From positions 62,124,001-62,188,000 of the forward strand of contig OZ231126.1 in NCBI GenBank assembly GCA_965153355.1: a stretch of 64,000 nucleotides of DNA, read 5' to 3'. Position 1 is the stretch's first letter. The number at the start of each line of letters is the position of its first letter. Both the position numbers and the translations under genes were made by a program. Below are positions 21,566-34,386 of the stretch, piece after piece. The notes beneath the pieces were generated by a model. The model was given only the letters and a program-made list of their open reading frames with translations. It was not told the DNA's origin and made no database searches. The DNA comes from Flaccisagitta enflata (Eukaryota > Chaetognatha > Sagittoidea > Aphragmophora).

Positions 21566-21739
21566 CAAATAGAGCCTCTGACATTGCAAATAAAGCTTCT
21601 GATAGGACTCATATAACTTGGGAAAGGTCTCGTTGAGCTTGAAATTAGTCTTGGCCCGTGAATCAGGCCTTGATGAAGTACTCATCTAAGGAACAGGCGA
21701 AGACGAAAATCGAGCGTCGCTGGATACAGATGCTTGGTT

Positions 21740-21880
21740 GTACAAGAAATGAGTCAGCGCAGTGGTAAGCGGGAAAGTGAATAGGATGAACGGACCGAGG
21801 AACATATGCTACGGAGGGACCGACGCCGACCAAACAACCAACTGACCCATACAATTGCGTGTATGCGACTCAAAAGAAAC
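21740..21880 (+). mobile_element. ACAAG/TAAAAA-like 3' fragment
   Basis: CAGCGCAGTGGTAAGCGGGA, a GGACCGA array and CAATTGCGTGTATGCGACTC then AAAAG: a decayed terminal hairpin of a further variant. Confidence 0.45.
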
Positions 21881-22029
21881 ACCTGTCATATTCTCTACAA
21901 ACACTCTGACACATCCAGAGGCCAAAAATGTTCACAAAGTTTCAACCATAGCTCAAATCGAAAGCAAACGGCGAGAGATCAAAAATACGATGTCTCAACC
22001 AGCATTAAGAACTGTCTGCACGTGATGAG

Positions 22030-22435
<406 letters not shown>

Positions 22436-23035
22436 AGCTTGAATACATGATGACAATTGCGGTTAGCAGAGCGGACATTATAAATTTATATTCCGTCATG
22501 CACGACTGTACAGTTGAGGGTACAGTAGTGATTCGGATGAGGCGAAATAGTTCGATGAAGTGGTGGTTTGAGAGCAAAAGGGTGCGGTCCAGTAGTCCTA
22601 CAGTACTTAGTACTACACCTAAGTTGTAACCCGAGCAAAATAGGTGGCTAATTATAAGTTGCAAGGTTGCAGACATTTAATGAATAACCGAATTGGTTAC
22701 AATACGTTATGATAGGGACAACGTTGCGTTGAAAACAACGTAGTTAAGAGGGCGTTGTATTTTTAGCTTTAACGTGTAAAACAAGGCCAAGTTGAGGCCA
22801 ATAGCATCAGAAATAATATAGAATTTTGAATAATTTCCTTTGTTCATTTTTAGTCCCGGCGCTTTAAAATTAGAAATACTTGCCCGGTCGAGCTCATGAT
22901 TAGAATTCCAAATCAGCATATTGTTCTTTACAACTAGGACGGTGGTCTTAACTTTTCTCTTTTCCGTTTAGGAAAAAACAAAATATGAAAAAAAGATCTG
23001 ATGAACCTATGAGCTAGTGGATTAGGAGGTTATCT
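22436..23035. other. Stretch without recognisable gene
   Basis: No known family or repeat was recognised in either strand. Confidence 0.5.
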
Positions 23036-23310
23036 AGGCAACGAGTGTGGGAGCTTTTCCCCAATGTGTGCGCCTCGCTTGATTAGCAATTTGTGAATGA
23101 ACGTTTTTGATGAATGAATAAATGTATGAATGAATGAATGAAAATGAGTGTGGTAAGGCATGTAAGGTGATAGGACTGAAGAAATACGTCAGAATCAGCC
23201 GTTTTGCGCATATTAAATGTTTTCGTGACTGTCCGACCGACCAACCGACCGACCAACCAACCGACCGACGGACATGACCTCTTATAGAAGTGCGAGGACG
23301 CATTTAAAAA
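23036..23310 (+). mobile_element. ACAAG/TAAAAA element, family H
   Basis: GTGCGCCTCGCTTGATTAGC, an internal GAAT run, AATACGTCAGAATCAGCCGT, a CCGACCAACC array, GACATGACCTCTTATAG and the terminal hairpin AAGTGCGAGGACGCATTTAA. The last arm has one mismatch. The extreme 5' end is eroded. Confidence 0.85.
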
Positions 23311-24169
23311 GGGGCCATATTGACGTGAATATTGGAGAAAAAGTTTTAAAATGGTCTTTTTTTTTTCATTTTGACATCCAAAGGATTTGACGACCATCAA
23401 ACATGTCGTAAACTTGTCTCGACGATTCGTTTTTACGCCTTTCTACGCCGTTTGATCCTTCGAATTTCGTTTGAGATTTGCGATCTTTCTTCTTCTTCCA
23501 TTTTTAAAAGATACTTTCAAGCGTCTCTATGAGTGGCTCTGTCCGTTCGGCGATCGTAGGCTCTGGTTGAAATAGGAAAGAGATTTGATTTTTTTCTGAA
23601 AGAGAGAAAAAGGAAACCAACAAATAAAAGATATGAAATTTCAATGATGTTGATTTTTGGCAAAGGATTAACACCTATCCCCTGATTTTATTGCAAAAGC
23701 GACATTAAAGGAAAAACCATGAAAAGCATAATTATGATGCAATGTTGCTTCAGGTCAGTCGAGTGTCTTAGTACGAATTTTTAACGATGCAAGGCCAGAA
23801 TCGGGACTAAGGCGGACAAACTATTCCATCCTTTCCCCAACGTTATCTTTAATCCACAATCTTTAATCCGCTATTTCCATTTCTTTTTTAAACTTGCAGT
23901 ATGGCAGAGGTGATTGAATTTGTAGCGGACGAATGGACGGAAATTGATAGTTAGCCGATGACCTATTTTCTCTTCTATCGTATTTGTTCTTTCAACTTTT
24001 TTACCATTTCTCACATTTCAGTGTTTTGTTCTTGCAACGTTTTTATCGTTTGTCTTGATACAATGCTCAGTATTCCATTTCTCACACTTTCTCTCCTATT
24101 TTAAAGTTTTTTTTTCCCCCACACTTATTCTACATTAAATCCTCTGGTCATTCCTTGTTTCGTTGGCTT
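23311..24169. other. Stretch without recognisable gene
   Basis: Unique-looking AT-rich sequence; no long open frame or repeat. Confidence 0.5.
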
Positions 24170-24302
24170 CGCGCATCATCAGGTTGGCATGTCAAACCAT
24201 CCATTATTGGGTAGGGGCAGTGATGCAAGAAACAGCATATGAACATCCAAAAACCAAACAACCAAAGAATTACCGACTGACGAACGGACCGACGTTTAAC
24301 CA
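24170..24302 (+). mobile_element. Family E-like fragment
   Basis: ATTGGGTAGGGGCAGTGATG then CAAGAAACAGC and a short CGAACGGACCGACG array. The ends are gone. Confidence 0.45.
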
Positions 24303-24879
24303 AAACAAAATAATGGGTTATTAGAACCGTCATCGTCATCGTGAAACAATGTGGATTCTCCCAGTGAAACCAGGTGATAGAATTCAATACCGATATGGAA
24401 TTAATTAGAAGGATTATAGATAAGCTTCTCTCTCTGGTGCAGTAAGGAAAGCGGAGATAACGCCTTCTGTTCATGAAAAATCATGCCTCGGTAGGAATCG
24501 TAGCGCATTGTAGCGTTTTTTAAAGGAGATTTCATGCTGAGAATTCCCGCATGTCAACGATTGATTCGCCGGAGAATGCTGCCCGGAGCACTTCATGACA
24601 TGGCACTCTTGGCAGAGAAAAAAATAAACTCTGAATGGCTTTCTGAGTCTTTCTCTGTCTCCGTCTCAGTCTCTGTTTCTCTGTCTCCGTCTCAGTCTCT
24701 GTTTCTCAGCATCCGTCACTGTCTCTGGCATATGGCATATGCTTTAAGGAATGTGCTCCTATGATAAAAAAGTTTACTGTGTTTTCAAATTCATTAACAA
24801 CTGCATTTACAAATATCCCAATAGCCGGTATGAAATCTTGGCCCTTCAATGTCATTTCTTTTATTCTAAATGTTTACAG
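24303..24879. other. Stretch without recognisable gene
   Basis: Includes a 24-bp local duplication (CTGTCTCCGTCTCAGTCTCT, 24656-24706). No gene recognised. Confidence 0.5.
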
Positions 24880-25133
24880 TTCGCATTTTGAACCTGCCAC
24901 TCAGTCGCTCGCTACGTTCGTTCGCTCGCACCGCTCACTCCGCTCATTCGCTCCGCAGCGCTCCGCTTCGCTCCGCTCCGCTCCGCTCTGCTCGCTCGCT
25001 CCGTTCACAGGCTTGCTCACTCACTTCGCTCACTCCCTTGTGGGACAGTTGAAATTCTTGAATATGTGTTCACACTGTTATCGCATTCAACGGAAACCAA
25101 CGCGTTTTTCGTCTTCACTAGAAACACGCCCTG
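24880..25133 (+). mobile_element. TIR element L, copy 2
   Basis: Left TIR lost. The body has CACTCAGTCGCTCGCTACGT, an expanded CTCCGCTCCGCT block, GGACAGTTGAAATTCTTGAA and the right TIR CACTAGAAACACGCCCTGAG. Confidence 0.82.
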
Positions 25134-25372
25134 AGTAGAACGAGAAGCGACGCATGCGCACTCTTTGTTGCTAGTATCGACCGACGAAACCAAACGAAGA
25201 CAACTTCACAAACCCACGTCAAAACTGAAAAGCGCGCAGGCAGTTCTTTCCAGAAGCACGAGTTTGGAATTTACCTCTTCTACCTTTAAAGTTACGAGAT
25301 ATGCATCAGAAAAAGGAATGAAGGAACGTTTGTATCCATTTTGCCGGGTACGTGCTCACGAAAAAGGACAAG

Positions 25373-25609
<237 letters not shown>

Positions 25610-25669
25610 CCGACAAACAGTCAGGTAGATTGCGAGAGAGACACACTTGCGGTCCAGGACAGAATATAA

Positions 25670-25820
25670 ACAAGTGACGCGGGGTCACAATATCGTTGCG
25701 GAAGGGTGGGTAGGGGCGTCCAACCCCCATCCACACCCCTCGGCTCACTTCTACGCACACATTTACACAAACAATACCTAGAACGCTCGATTTCCTACTT
25801 TTTGACTCTTGCTCACGGAT
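25670..25820 (+). mobile_element. Family B element, 5' part
   Basis: ACAAGTGACGCGGGGTCACA (5' hairpin GTGAC/GTCAC), GTTGCGG and GGTGGGTAGGGGCGTCCAAC, then CCTAGAACGCTCGATTTCC. It stops at CTCACGGAT, where a J-type array begins. Confidence 0.88.
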
Positions 25821-25968
25821 CAAGGCCTGAGAGGGTAGATTTCAGGCCTGATAGGGCAGATTTCAGGCCTGACAGGGCAGATTTCAGGCCTGAGAGGGCC
25901 GGGGGGGGGGGACGGACGAACGAACGAACGGACGGACGGACGTCCTCTTGGGAGCCGCTGCAAAAAAA
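25821..25968 (+). mobile_element. J-type (C2) truncated copy
   Basis: Four units of the 21-bp AGGCCTGAGAGGGCAGATTTC type, G run, CGAACGAACGGACGGACG array, then GTCCTCTTGGGAGCCGCTGC plus A7. The 5' TIR is missing and the 3' hairpin is decayed. Word order and the A run match the copy at 16304-16450. Confidence 0.75.
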
Positions 25969-26028
25969 GAACGGAAAATATGAACGGATGAACAAACATA
26001 AACTGTAGAAAAAATAGGAGAGCAAAGA

Positions 26029-26254
26029 ACAACTGGCGCGGGGTCACAATATCGTTGTGGACGGGTGGGCAGGGGCATTCAACCCCCATCCATAGTCCAA
26101 ACCCCCTTTTACCAACACGCATACCCAAACAGCATCTAAAACTTGTTTTCCCACTTTTTGACACTTGAGTTATGGACCAACGGATGAACAGAAGGACCGA
26201 CGAACCAACGGACGGACAAAGCCTCTTATAGAGTTGCGTGTCCGCAACTAAAAA
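26029..26254 (+). mobile_element. Family B element
   Basis: GCGCGGGGTCACAATATCGT, GGTGGGCAGGGGCATTCAAC, CAGCATCTAAAACTTG, a CGGACGGAC array, CAAAGCCTCTTATAGAG and the hairpin AGTTGCGTGTCCGCAACT plus AAAA. The 5' hairpin has lost its left arm (CTGGC). The subterminal GTTGTGGAC nearly matches the complement of GTCCGCAAC. Confidence 0.88.
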
Positions 26255-26474
26255 GAACTGAAGAAGGGAAACCAGGCAAGACAACGAGAGATAACCAGAG
26301 TTTTGACTGCTCTTCCTGTGTGTTTGTTTTACGAAAAAAAATCAGGTCCCTTTTTACTGCAAATATCATTTTTGATGTCAGTTAAGTTGTTTCCACTTTG
26401 CTTTCATAAACAGTTGACGGTGGTGCAAATCAGGGATGCAGAATAGTGGATAGCAACGCTACCAGTGTATTGCA
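26255..26474. other. Short unassigned stretch
   Basis: No feature recognised. Confidence 0.4.
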
Positions 26475-26482
26475 GAATTCGG

Positions 26483-26806
26483 CAGGCCTGTATATAATTG
26501 AGTTTTCTCCCCCCCCCCCGGTTGGGGGAGGGGAATCAAAGGGTTTGGAGATGGGGAAGAAAATCAAAGAGGGAAAAGAGAGAAAAAAAGAAAATTTTGG
26601 GAAAATATAACTTTTGACAGTACCAAATCATAAAAACTGGTTAGTAAAACACAATTTAACACTAATTAAACCTTAACTACACAGTTTTTATGCTCTAGGG
26701 GGAAGAAAATCATAGATTTTTAAACGCAACACAATGCGTCGCGGGGAAGAAAATTAAAGGCAGTGGGGGAGGGGAATCAAAAGCGACTCAATTTTATACA
26801 CCCATG
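26483..26806 (+). mobile_element. hAT-like TIR element P, copy 1
   Basis: Left end CAGGCCTGTATATAATTGAG, right end CTCAATTTTATACACCCATG. The flanks GAATTCGG (26475-26482) and GATTTCGG (26807-26814) match at 7 of 8. Subterminal GGGGAGGGGAATCAAA blocks occur at both ends. Inverted copy at 59306-59633. hAT is inferred from the CAGG start and 8-bp TSD. Confidence 0.8.
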
Positions 26807-27001
26807 GATTTCGGTGTCCGTTTCATTTATTTTCACTCCCTTTTTTTCTGAATACCAAAAGAGAAACAAAACAACGCACGAAAACGCCCCTTTCTTATGG
26901 ATCAAAACATGTGTCATTATTCATTAAGAAAATAACAGAACTTTGGCTGACTTTGGAAAATAAATCCTTTTTTCCCCTTTTGAGCCAAGGAGATTTTATA
27001 C

Positions 27002-27687
27002 CAGGGTGGGGGTTACGTCTGTCAGAGTGCCCAGAAAAGCCAAAATTGTACTTGGCCTGGCAAAAATATTTTTCCTTTGCAAAAATGCTTTCAAATGAGC
27101 CAATGCGCAATTTTCAAATCAATCAGGAACCATCTTTAGGATGACTTTGAAGTTTCCATAGATCTGTATGAGAGAGACAAAATTTGCATAATAGAAAAAT
27201 AGATTCCAATGACGATTCAATGTGATCTTCAACCTTACCCTAAAGATGGATCCCGATTGATTTGAAAGTCGTACAATGGCTCATTTGAAAGCATTTTTGC
27301 AAAGGAAAAATATTTTTGCCAGGCGAATACAATTTTGGCTTTTCTGGGCACTCTGACAGACGTAGTGGGGGTTGGGGGGTCTTAGGTGTAACAAACTTAT
27401 GTTAATCTACAAACTGCCCCCATTCATGATAATAATAAGATTTGCCAAGATTCATGACCATCTGAAAAGTCCCTGATAGGGCCGCCACCCCCATTTCATA
27501 AGGGCAAAAAGGTTTACAAAAAATTGCTCCCATTGAATCCTATGATGATTGGAGGGGGTTGGCGGCCCTATCAGTCAGAAGGTCATAAGGTCATAAAACT
27601 TGGTATATCTTTTTATTATAAAAAATGGGGGTAATTCGTAGAATAACATAGGTTTCTGAGACCAGAGACTTCGTTACCCCCACCCTG
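27002..27687. mobile_element. hAT-like TIR element V with perfect 8-bp TSD
   Basis: Ends CAGGGTGGGGGTTACG and CGTTACCCCCACCCTG. The flanks are identical 8-mers TTTTATAC at 26994-27001 and 27688-27695. Two inverted repeats are arranged side by side inside: 27003-27139 with 27234-27368, and 27395-27502 with 27552-27655. No open frame of note. Confidence 0.88.
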
Positions 27688-27800
27688 TTTTATACCTACA
27701 TGTGCAAGATATAAGCAAAAGTCCTTCACGCTTTATGATCTTTTTTTTCCATGAAACCACAGACAGAGTTTAAACATTGCACAAAGTGAAAAGCCTTTTA

Positions 27801-27970
27801 ACAAGGCCGGATACACGGCCAATACCAGGCGCGGACGGGTGGGCAGGGGCGGAAATGCGCGTTTTCACACTTCCCAACTCGATCACCACGGACCGACCGA
27901 CCGACCGACCGACCAATGGACGGACGGACGGACAAAGCCTCTTATAGAGTCGCTTGTCCGCGACTAAAAA
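27801..27970 (+). mobile_element. ACAAG/TAAAAA element, family D
   Basis: ACAAGGCCGGATACACGGCC (hairpin GGCCG/CGGCC), GGGTGGGCAGGGGCGGAAAT, a CCGACCGACC array, CAAAGCCTCTTATAGAG and the hairpin AGTCGCTTGTCCGCGACT plus AAAAA. The D stem usually reads AGTTGCG/CGCAACT; here both arms changed together to GTCGC/GCGAC. Confidence 0.9.
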
Positions 27971-27980
27971 CACTCAAGTA

Positions 27981-28743
27981 CACCCTCTTTAAATCGAAAT
28001 GGCAAATAGTAAACCTTTATAGCTCTAAAACTATTTGCCCCAAAGCATTCAAATTTTCAGTGAATATTGGTAACAACTGACCATTTTGCCATGCAAAAGC
28101 TCAGAATTGAATACTGAATAGTTTGGGGTCAGTAAAACAAACGGAATATGCCCAATTTTCAGGGCTGAATCTTTTTTTCTTGCTTTTTTGAAAAGCCTTG
28201 TCTTTATCAATATACAAATGTCAAAAAAATTGAGCTAGAACTCAGGGGTTGCTTTCTAATGATAGGAAATTTTTCAGAGATTACACATGTACCAGAATTT
28301 TTTAAAAAAGTTGGAGATATTTTGAGGTTATCATTGGTTTTTGACAATCATTGTTAAAATCCAGACTGTCAATCATCTGAAAATCATTCAAATCTTCATA
28401 AATACAATAAAGAAATGAAATTTTCAAGCATAATTCAGAATTCATGATTTGTAGCTCTTTGTTTAAGACCAACCCCAGGGTACAAGTTTGCTTAATCAGG
28501 GAAAAAAACAATTAAAAAAAAAAAGATTTTTCTAAGTAAATTTGGGACAAATTGATTTTTTCCATAAAATTGATAGCTTTTCAATGCTTTAATGACCCCC
28601 AAATTATTCAGTATTAAAATCTGAGTTTTGGCATGACAAAATGGTCAGTTGTTACCAACATTCACTGAAAATTTGAAAGCTTTTGTGCTAGTAGTTTTGG
28701 ACTACAAAGGTTTACTATTTGCCATTTCGATTAAAAGACGGTG
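27981..28743. mobile_element. TA-flanked TIR element U
   Basis: Arms of about 150 bp: left CACCCTCTTTAAATCGAAAT, right ATTTCGATTAAAAGACGGTG. TA is present at 27979-27980 and 28744-28745. The arms share AACAACTGACCATTTTG and its complement. TA flanks suggest a Tc1/mariner-like MITE. It starts nine bases after a D element. Confidence 0.8.
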
Positions 28744-28759
28744 TAGAAACGAAATGCGC

Positions 28760-29088
28760 TTTGTAGAAGCTGAGGAAACCATACGAACCGGAGGAGCTTC
28801 TGAGAAGGGCGAAAACCCATTAACTGATTAACTAGCTTGAGAGGAAAAGATGGAGTGTCTTCCCCTCTTTTTTTTTTCATTCGCTCATTTAGACTGTTTT
28901 TTTTTTAGTTGTTTTATGCTTTTTATTCTTCTTCTTTTTTCTCTTTTCTTCAGTTTTTCCATTTTTTTTGGGTTATGTAAATAACTCCAATTCCTGTTTT
29001 AAGATCCTTTAACTCCAATTCCTGTTTTAAGATCCTTTTTCTTTGTTTTTTTTTTTCGTTTTGAGAGTGTTTCTTTTTCTTCTTCTCA
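28760..29088. other. Stretch without recognisable gene
   Basis: T-rich, with a 30-bp direct duplication of AACTCCAATTCCTGTTTTAA at 28981 and 29010. Confidence 0.5.
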
Positions 29089-29221
29089 TTTTTAGGTGCG
29101 ACAAAGCACCTCCATAACTGGCAGTGTCCGTTGGTCGGTTGGTCGGTTTGTTGGTCTGCTGGGTAACGTTTTCGTTCGGCGATCCAAACGTCGCACCTTG
29201 TTGGCCTACTTGGCCTTGTTC
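29089..29221 (-). mobile_element. ACAAG/TAAAAA element, family F
   Basis: TTTTTAGGTGCGACAAAGCA, a GGTCGGTTGGTCGG array, CGATCCAAACGTCGCACCTT and GGCCTACTTGGCCTTGTT. Confidence 0.9.
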
Positions 29222-29317
29222 CTTTACTTCTTCCACTTCAAGAAAAAAGAAATATGCAAGGCTGGAAAACAGGCGAGAAACGCGAACGCGGAAGTAAAAA
29301 GGAGAAGGAAGCGGCGA

Positions 29318-29321
29318 TGGT

Positions 29322-29352
<31 letters not shown>

Positions 29353-29460
29353 CGAAGACGACGACGACGACGAGAAGGAAGACGTCCCAAACCACGAAGA
29401 TGATGAAGACGATGTAGACGGGCGCGACCCGGGAATGACGGTGGACTGAAAACAGAGATG
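29318..29460 (+). repeat. (ACG/GAC)n trinucleotide-rich segment
   Basis: GAC repeats with GAT, GAA variants, giving an Asp/Glu-rich open frame on the plus strand that begins inside the F element. Judged repeat-derived. Confidence 0.7.
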
Positions 29461-29464
29461 ACGG

Positions 29465-30022
<558 letters not shown>

Positions 30023-30061
30023 GAGGGGGGACAGGGGATAAGAGAGAGAGATAATAGAAAG

Positions 30062-30069
30062 AAAGAGAG

Positions 30070-30105
<36 letters not shown>

Positions 30106-30702
30106 TGAGGGGACAGATAAGTGGCTTTTTATACTCAAAATAAGCCCAGGTAATCAAGTTAGATTGCATGCAGAAGCAAGAACAACGAATATGTTTACAT
30201 TTTACAACTACAGATGCTTTTTTGGTAAGATACTGCAGAAGAAATGGTACATAATTCATAATATATGAATGGAATTATGTTTACTCCAAAACTTGTTAAA
30301 AATGAGATGAATATGTTTAATGATCAAAAATATTTGTTTGCGAGGCCAAGGGGGCTCTATTTGAAGTGTTTAAAGGCAATGTTTTTTTTCTAATTTCCGG
30401 GGCATCAGTCAATTCAGGACGTTCAAACAAGAGCTTGTTAAGAAATTCAAATACGAATGCACACAAATTGCAATATGGATAAGTAAACATCTAGATGGAG
30501 GAGGGATGAGGAAGCATGAGGAAAGGTAGTAATGGGGGACAGAGTGAAAAGGGAGAGAGATAAAAGACAAGTTTATGATAACAACGTCGCGTGCGTCAAA
30601 AGTTTGAAACAAACACCTATGAGTATGAGAAAGAAAAAAAAAGAAAATGGGAATACGAAAGAAAAAAACAAACAAACATAATGATGAGAGGATAGAAATT
30701 TT
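30062..30702. other. Stretch without recognisable gene
   Basis: AT-rich, ends in (AAAC)/(AAAG)-rich sequence before an A element. Confidence 0.5.
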
Positions 30703-30937
30703 ACAAGGCCGGATACACGGCTACCCTAGTCGCGTGCGGCGGGTGGGCAGGACAGTGCTGGAAGGTCACGTAAAGTATCCGGGCAGAAACGATACGCCTG
30801 CAAGCTTAAAAACACCAAAAAGTAAGGTGTGACCGACGGACCAACCGACTGACCAACCGACCGACCAACAAACTGACTGACCAACTGAACCGACCGAAAA
30901 AACGGGGTGTAAAGATCGCGTAGCACGACACTAAAAA
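30703..30937 (+). mobile_element. ACAAG/TAAAAA element, family A
   Basis: ACAAGGCCGGATACACGGC, AGTCGCGTGCGGCGGGTGGG, an ACCGACCAAC array and AACGGGGTGTAAAGATCGCG. The terminal hairpin is damaged (TAGCACGACACTAAAAA). Confidence 0.88.
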
Positions 30938-31400
<463 letters not shown>

Positions 31401-31669
31401 GAATGGAGAGAGAGAGAGTGAAAGAAAGACAGAGTATAACGACAAGTTTGGGACGATGATGACGGAAAACAGATGACGATTTGATCACAACACGAAACAT
31501 CGGGGACCAAAGGGCCACAAAATGAGACGTCGAAGAAGAAGAAGGAGATGGAGGAAACGCAGAAATGATGAAGGAGAGGGTGATAGAATAAAAAGAGGGA
31601 GGCACGGGTCGCGCCGATGGTGAAATAAACAAGGATATTTATCAAGATCATTATCAAAATCAAGAAGCT

Positions 31670-31910
31670 TAATTTGTTTCGTGTTACCAAAGGAAAAAAG
31701 GAAAAGAAAAAGAAGGAGAAGCAGAACAAAAACAAAGAAAAATAAAAAGGAAAAGGAAAAAAAAAGGAAAAGGAAAAAGAAAAAGAAAAAGAAAAAGAAA
31801 AAGAAAAAGAAAAAGAAAAAGAAAAAGAAAAAGAAAAAAGAAAAAAGCGAAAAAAAGAAAGAAAAAACAAATAGAAAAAGAAAAAGAAAAAGAAAAAGGA
31901 AAATGAAATT
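31670..31910 (+). repeat. (GAAAAA)n purine tract
   Basis: Hexanucleotide GAAAAA units with GGAAAA variants. Confidence 0.95.
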
Positions 31911-31933
31911 AGACAGAAGAGTGCAAAAAGAAA

Positions 31934-32141
31934 ACAAGTGACGCGGGGTCACAATATCGTTGCGGACGGGTGGGCAGGGGCGTCCAACCCCAATCCACAC
32001 CACAGTTTCCCCACTCATATGCACAAAAAGCATCTAAAATGCTCATTTCCTCAATTATTGACTCGTGTCCACGGACGGACCAACGGACGGACGGACGGAC
32101 GGACAAAGCCTCTTATAGAGTTGCGTGTCAGCAACTAAAAA
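31934..32141 (+). mobile_element. ACAAG/TAAAAA element, family B
   Basis: ACAAGTGACGCGGGGTCACA, GTTGCGGACGGGTGGGCAGG, AGCATCTAAAATGCTC, a GGACGGACGGAC array, CAAAGCCTCTTATAGAG and AGTTGCGTGTCAGCAACT plus AAAAA. Best-preserved B copy. Confidence 0.92.
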
Positions 32142-32155
32142 GAAGGAAAAACGAA

Positions 32156-32206
32156 CGATACATGGACCGACCGACACAGCAACGTTTAGAGTCGTGTGTC
32201 CAAAGA
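32156..32206 (+). mobile_element. Family E 3' remnant
   Basis: GGACCGACCGACACAGCAAC then AGAGTCGTGTGTCC: the E-type array-to-hairpin junction with a decayed stem. Confidence 0.5.
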
Positions 32207-32772
32207 AATGACGATAAACACGAAAAATGAAGAGAAGATGGAGAGCAAAAACGACAAAGAAGATACCGGGAGTCGTGAAGAGGAACATCATTACATCAAG
32301 TCCTTACAATGGCCAAAATAAAAACCGGACGCTCAGTTAGTCATGATTGACTGAAAACTGCACATACTTTTTACTTAAAATCCATGACCATTTTAAAGAA
32401 CTTCAAAAACTCTACAAATCTGGACCACACACTTGATCTTTTTGGCTGTTTCGGCGAAGTAGCTTTTTTATGCGCAAAATATGCGCAAAATTATCCAAAA
32501 ATTATCCAATGACGGAAAGGTAATAATTTTCTGTTTTACCTACGCCTTTTTAACTTTGGTTAATGCAAAATTAAGGTAGATTTCCTTTGCTAAATTTCTT
32601 TCAGCCTCTCATTCAACTTCGTTGATCTGTCGAGTGTGATCAAGCAGAAATTTCTAGCTTAAGCTGTTTTCAAATGACATAAGATTGAAATTCAACACCC
32701 ATATTCTTGAAAGCAAATTACTGTGCCTGACAATGAGACACTTTTTTTTCTCATGTTCTGTAGAATGAAGAA
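32207..32772. other. Stretch without recognisable gene
   Basis: No gene or repeat recognised. Confidence 0.5.
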
Positions 32773-32828
32773 ATTGGATCTAACACATTGGATCTAACAC
32801 ATTGGATCAAACACATTGGATCTAACAA
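32773..32828 (+). repeat. 14-bp tandem repeat, 4 units
   Basis: ATTGGATCTAACAC repeated four times with two substitutions. Confidence 0.95.
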
Positions 32829-32833
32829 CTGAA

Positions 32834-33003
32834 ACAAGGCCAGATACATGGTAAGACAGTCGCGGATGGTTGGGTAGGAGCAGTAATGAAGAAACCGCCC
32901 GAATTTCAAAAATGTGATGGACCGACGAACCAACCGACGGACCGACCAATCGACCCACCTACCGCCACGACAAAGTGTATAGTCGTGCGTCCACAACTAA
33001 AAA
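32834..33003 (+). mobile_element. ACAAG/TAAAAA element, family E
   Basis: ACAAGGCCAGATACATGG, AGTCGCGGATGGTTGGGTAG, GAGCAGTAATGAAGAAACCG, a GACCGACC array and GTATAGTCGTGCGTCCACAA then CTAAAAA (decayed hairpin). Confidence 0.85.
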
Positions 33004-33024
33004 TTTGCAGTGACTGAAGACAAA

Positions 33025-33090
33025 AGTTTGGTGAAAGTGACCAATGCTTACGACTTTTTTCCTCACGGCGACAGCCGCCATTACTGGTGT
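33025..33090 (+). repeat. Dispersed 65-bp segment, copy 2
   Basis: CAATGCTTACGACTTTTTTC and CTCACGGCGACAGCCGCCAT match the complement of 18570-18640. Confidence 0.75.
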
Positions 33091-33605
33091 AAGACCCGAA
33101 TCCGTGCATGAATAAACTCTCATCGTTCATCTATATATTCATAACGCTTTTCATTTCATTGCTTGCCTTTCCTCGCTTTGCTTTATATGCGCCTATGCTA
33201 AGATCATGCTTCTATCCCATTTTCCATTTAGCATTAGATCAGCTCAGCACGAGTTTATGTGTAGCCTCTATAATAACGTTCATACTAATACTGGATCTAA
33301 CAACTAACGCATACACTTTCCATCGGTGCCTATTGGCCGCGTTATACTCAACCTTTGCTTTTCCGCCTTTTGCCTCATAGGTATACAGCATACTACAATA
33401 GAATAGACCCTGAGACTCTATGTAATGACTCAATATCTATCGCATGGAGTCCCGGCATGCCAACTCTGTTGCCCCCTCAAGTAAGCATTGATTGAGCGGA
33501 AGATCGGTGCTTATACTGGTAGATGTGCTCTGAACATATCAAAGCTCTATTTTTAGCTTTAGCTGGCTTACAATTTTGTCCCGTTATGGGACGCTCTCAA
33601 TTCAC
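33091..33605. other. Stretch without recognised gene
   Basis: Carries a hydrophobic 90-codon plus-strand frame (33108-33380, two Ile/Leu/Phe-rich stretches). No family, signal or homologous context is visible, so it is not called. Confidence 0.4.
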
Positions 33606-33611
33606 TGTGGG

Positions 33612-33745
33612 AAGGCGGCAGATGGCTGGCGGCGATCGGAAGGCAGCAGGCGGCCGGCGGCAGGCGGCAGGCGGCAGGCGGCGATCGGCAGACGGCGATC
33701 GGCAGGCAGCAGGCGGCCGGCGGCAGGCGGCTGGCGGCGATCTTC
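33612..33745 (+). repeat. GGCGGCAGGC minisatellite
   Basis: Mixed units GGCGGCAGGC and GGCGATCGGCAGAC, GC-rich against AT-rich surroundings. Confidence 0.9.
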
Positions 33746-33895
33746 ACCGCAGTCAAACGTCGCCGCCAACCCGAAATATACAAATTGATTAAGATGGAAG
33801 AGAAGGAAGCGTTCTTTCCGCTCGCGCGTCCGAATCGATTCGATTTGAAAGAGAAAGAAAAGATAAAAGACAGGCTGGCGAACGGAGACAGAATG

Positions 33896-34386
<491 letters not shown>

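Noticed and set aside
29096-29449. Acidic Asp/Glu-rich 117-codon frame
   Set aside because: The start lies in a mobile element end and the acidic run is a GAC/GAT trinucleotide repeat.
33108-33380. 90-codon hydrophobic frame
   Set aside because: No recognised domain or start context. It could be chance in AT-rich DNA.
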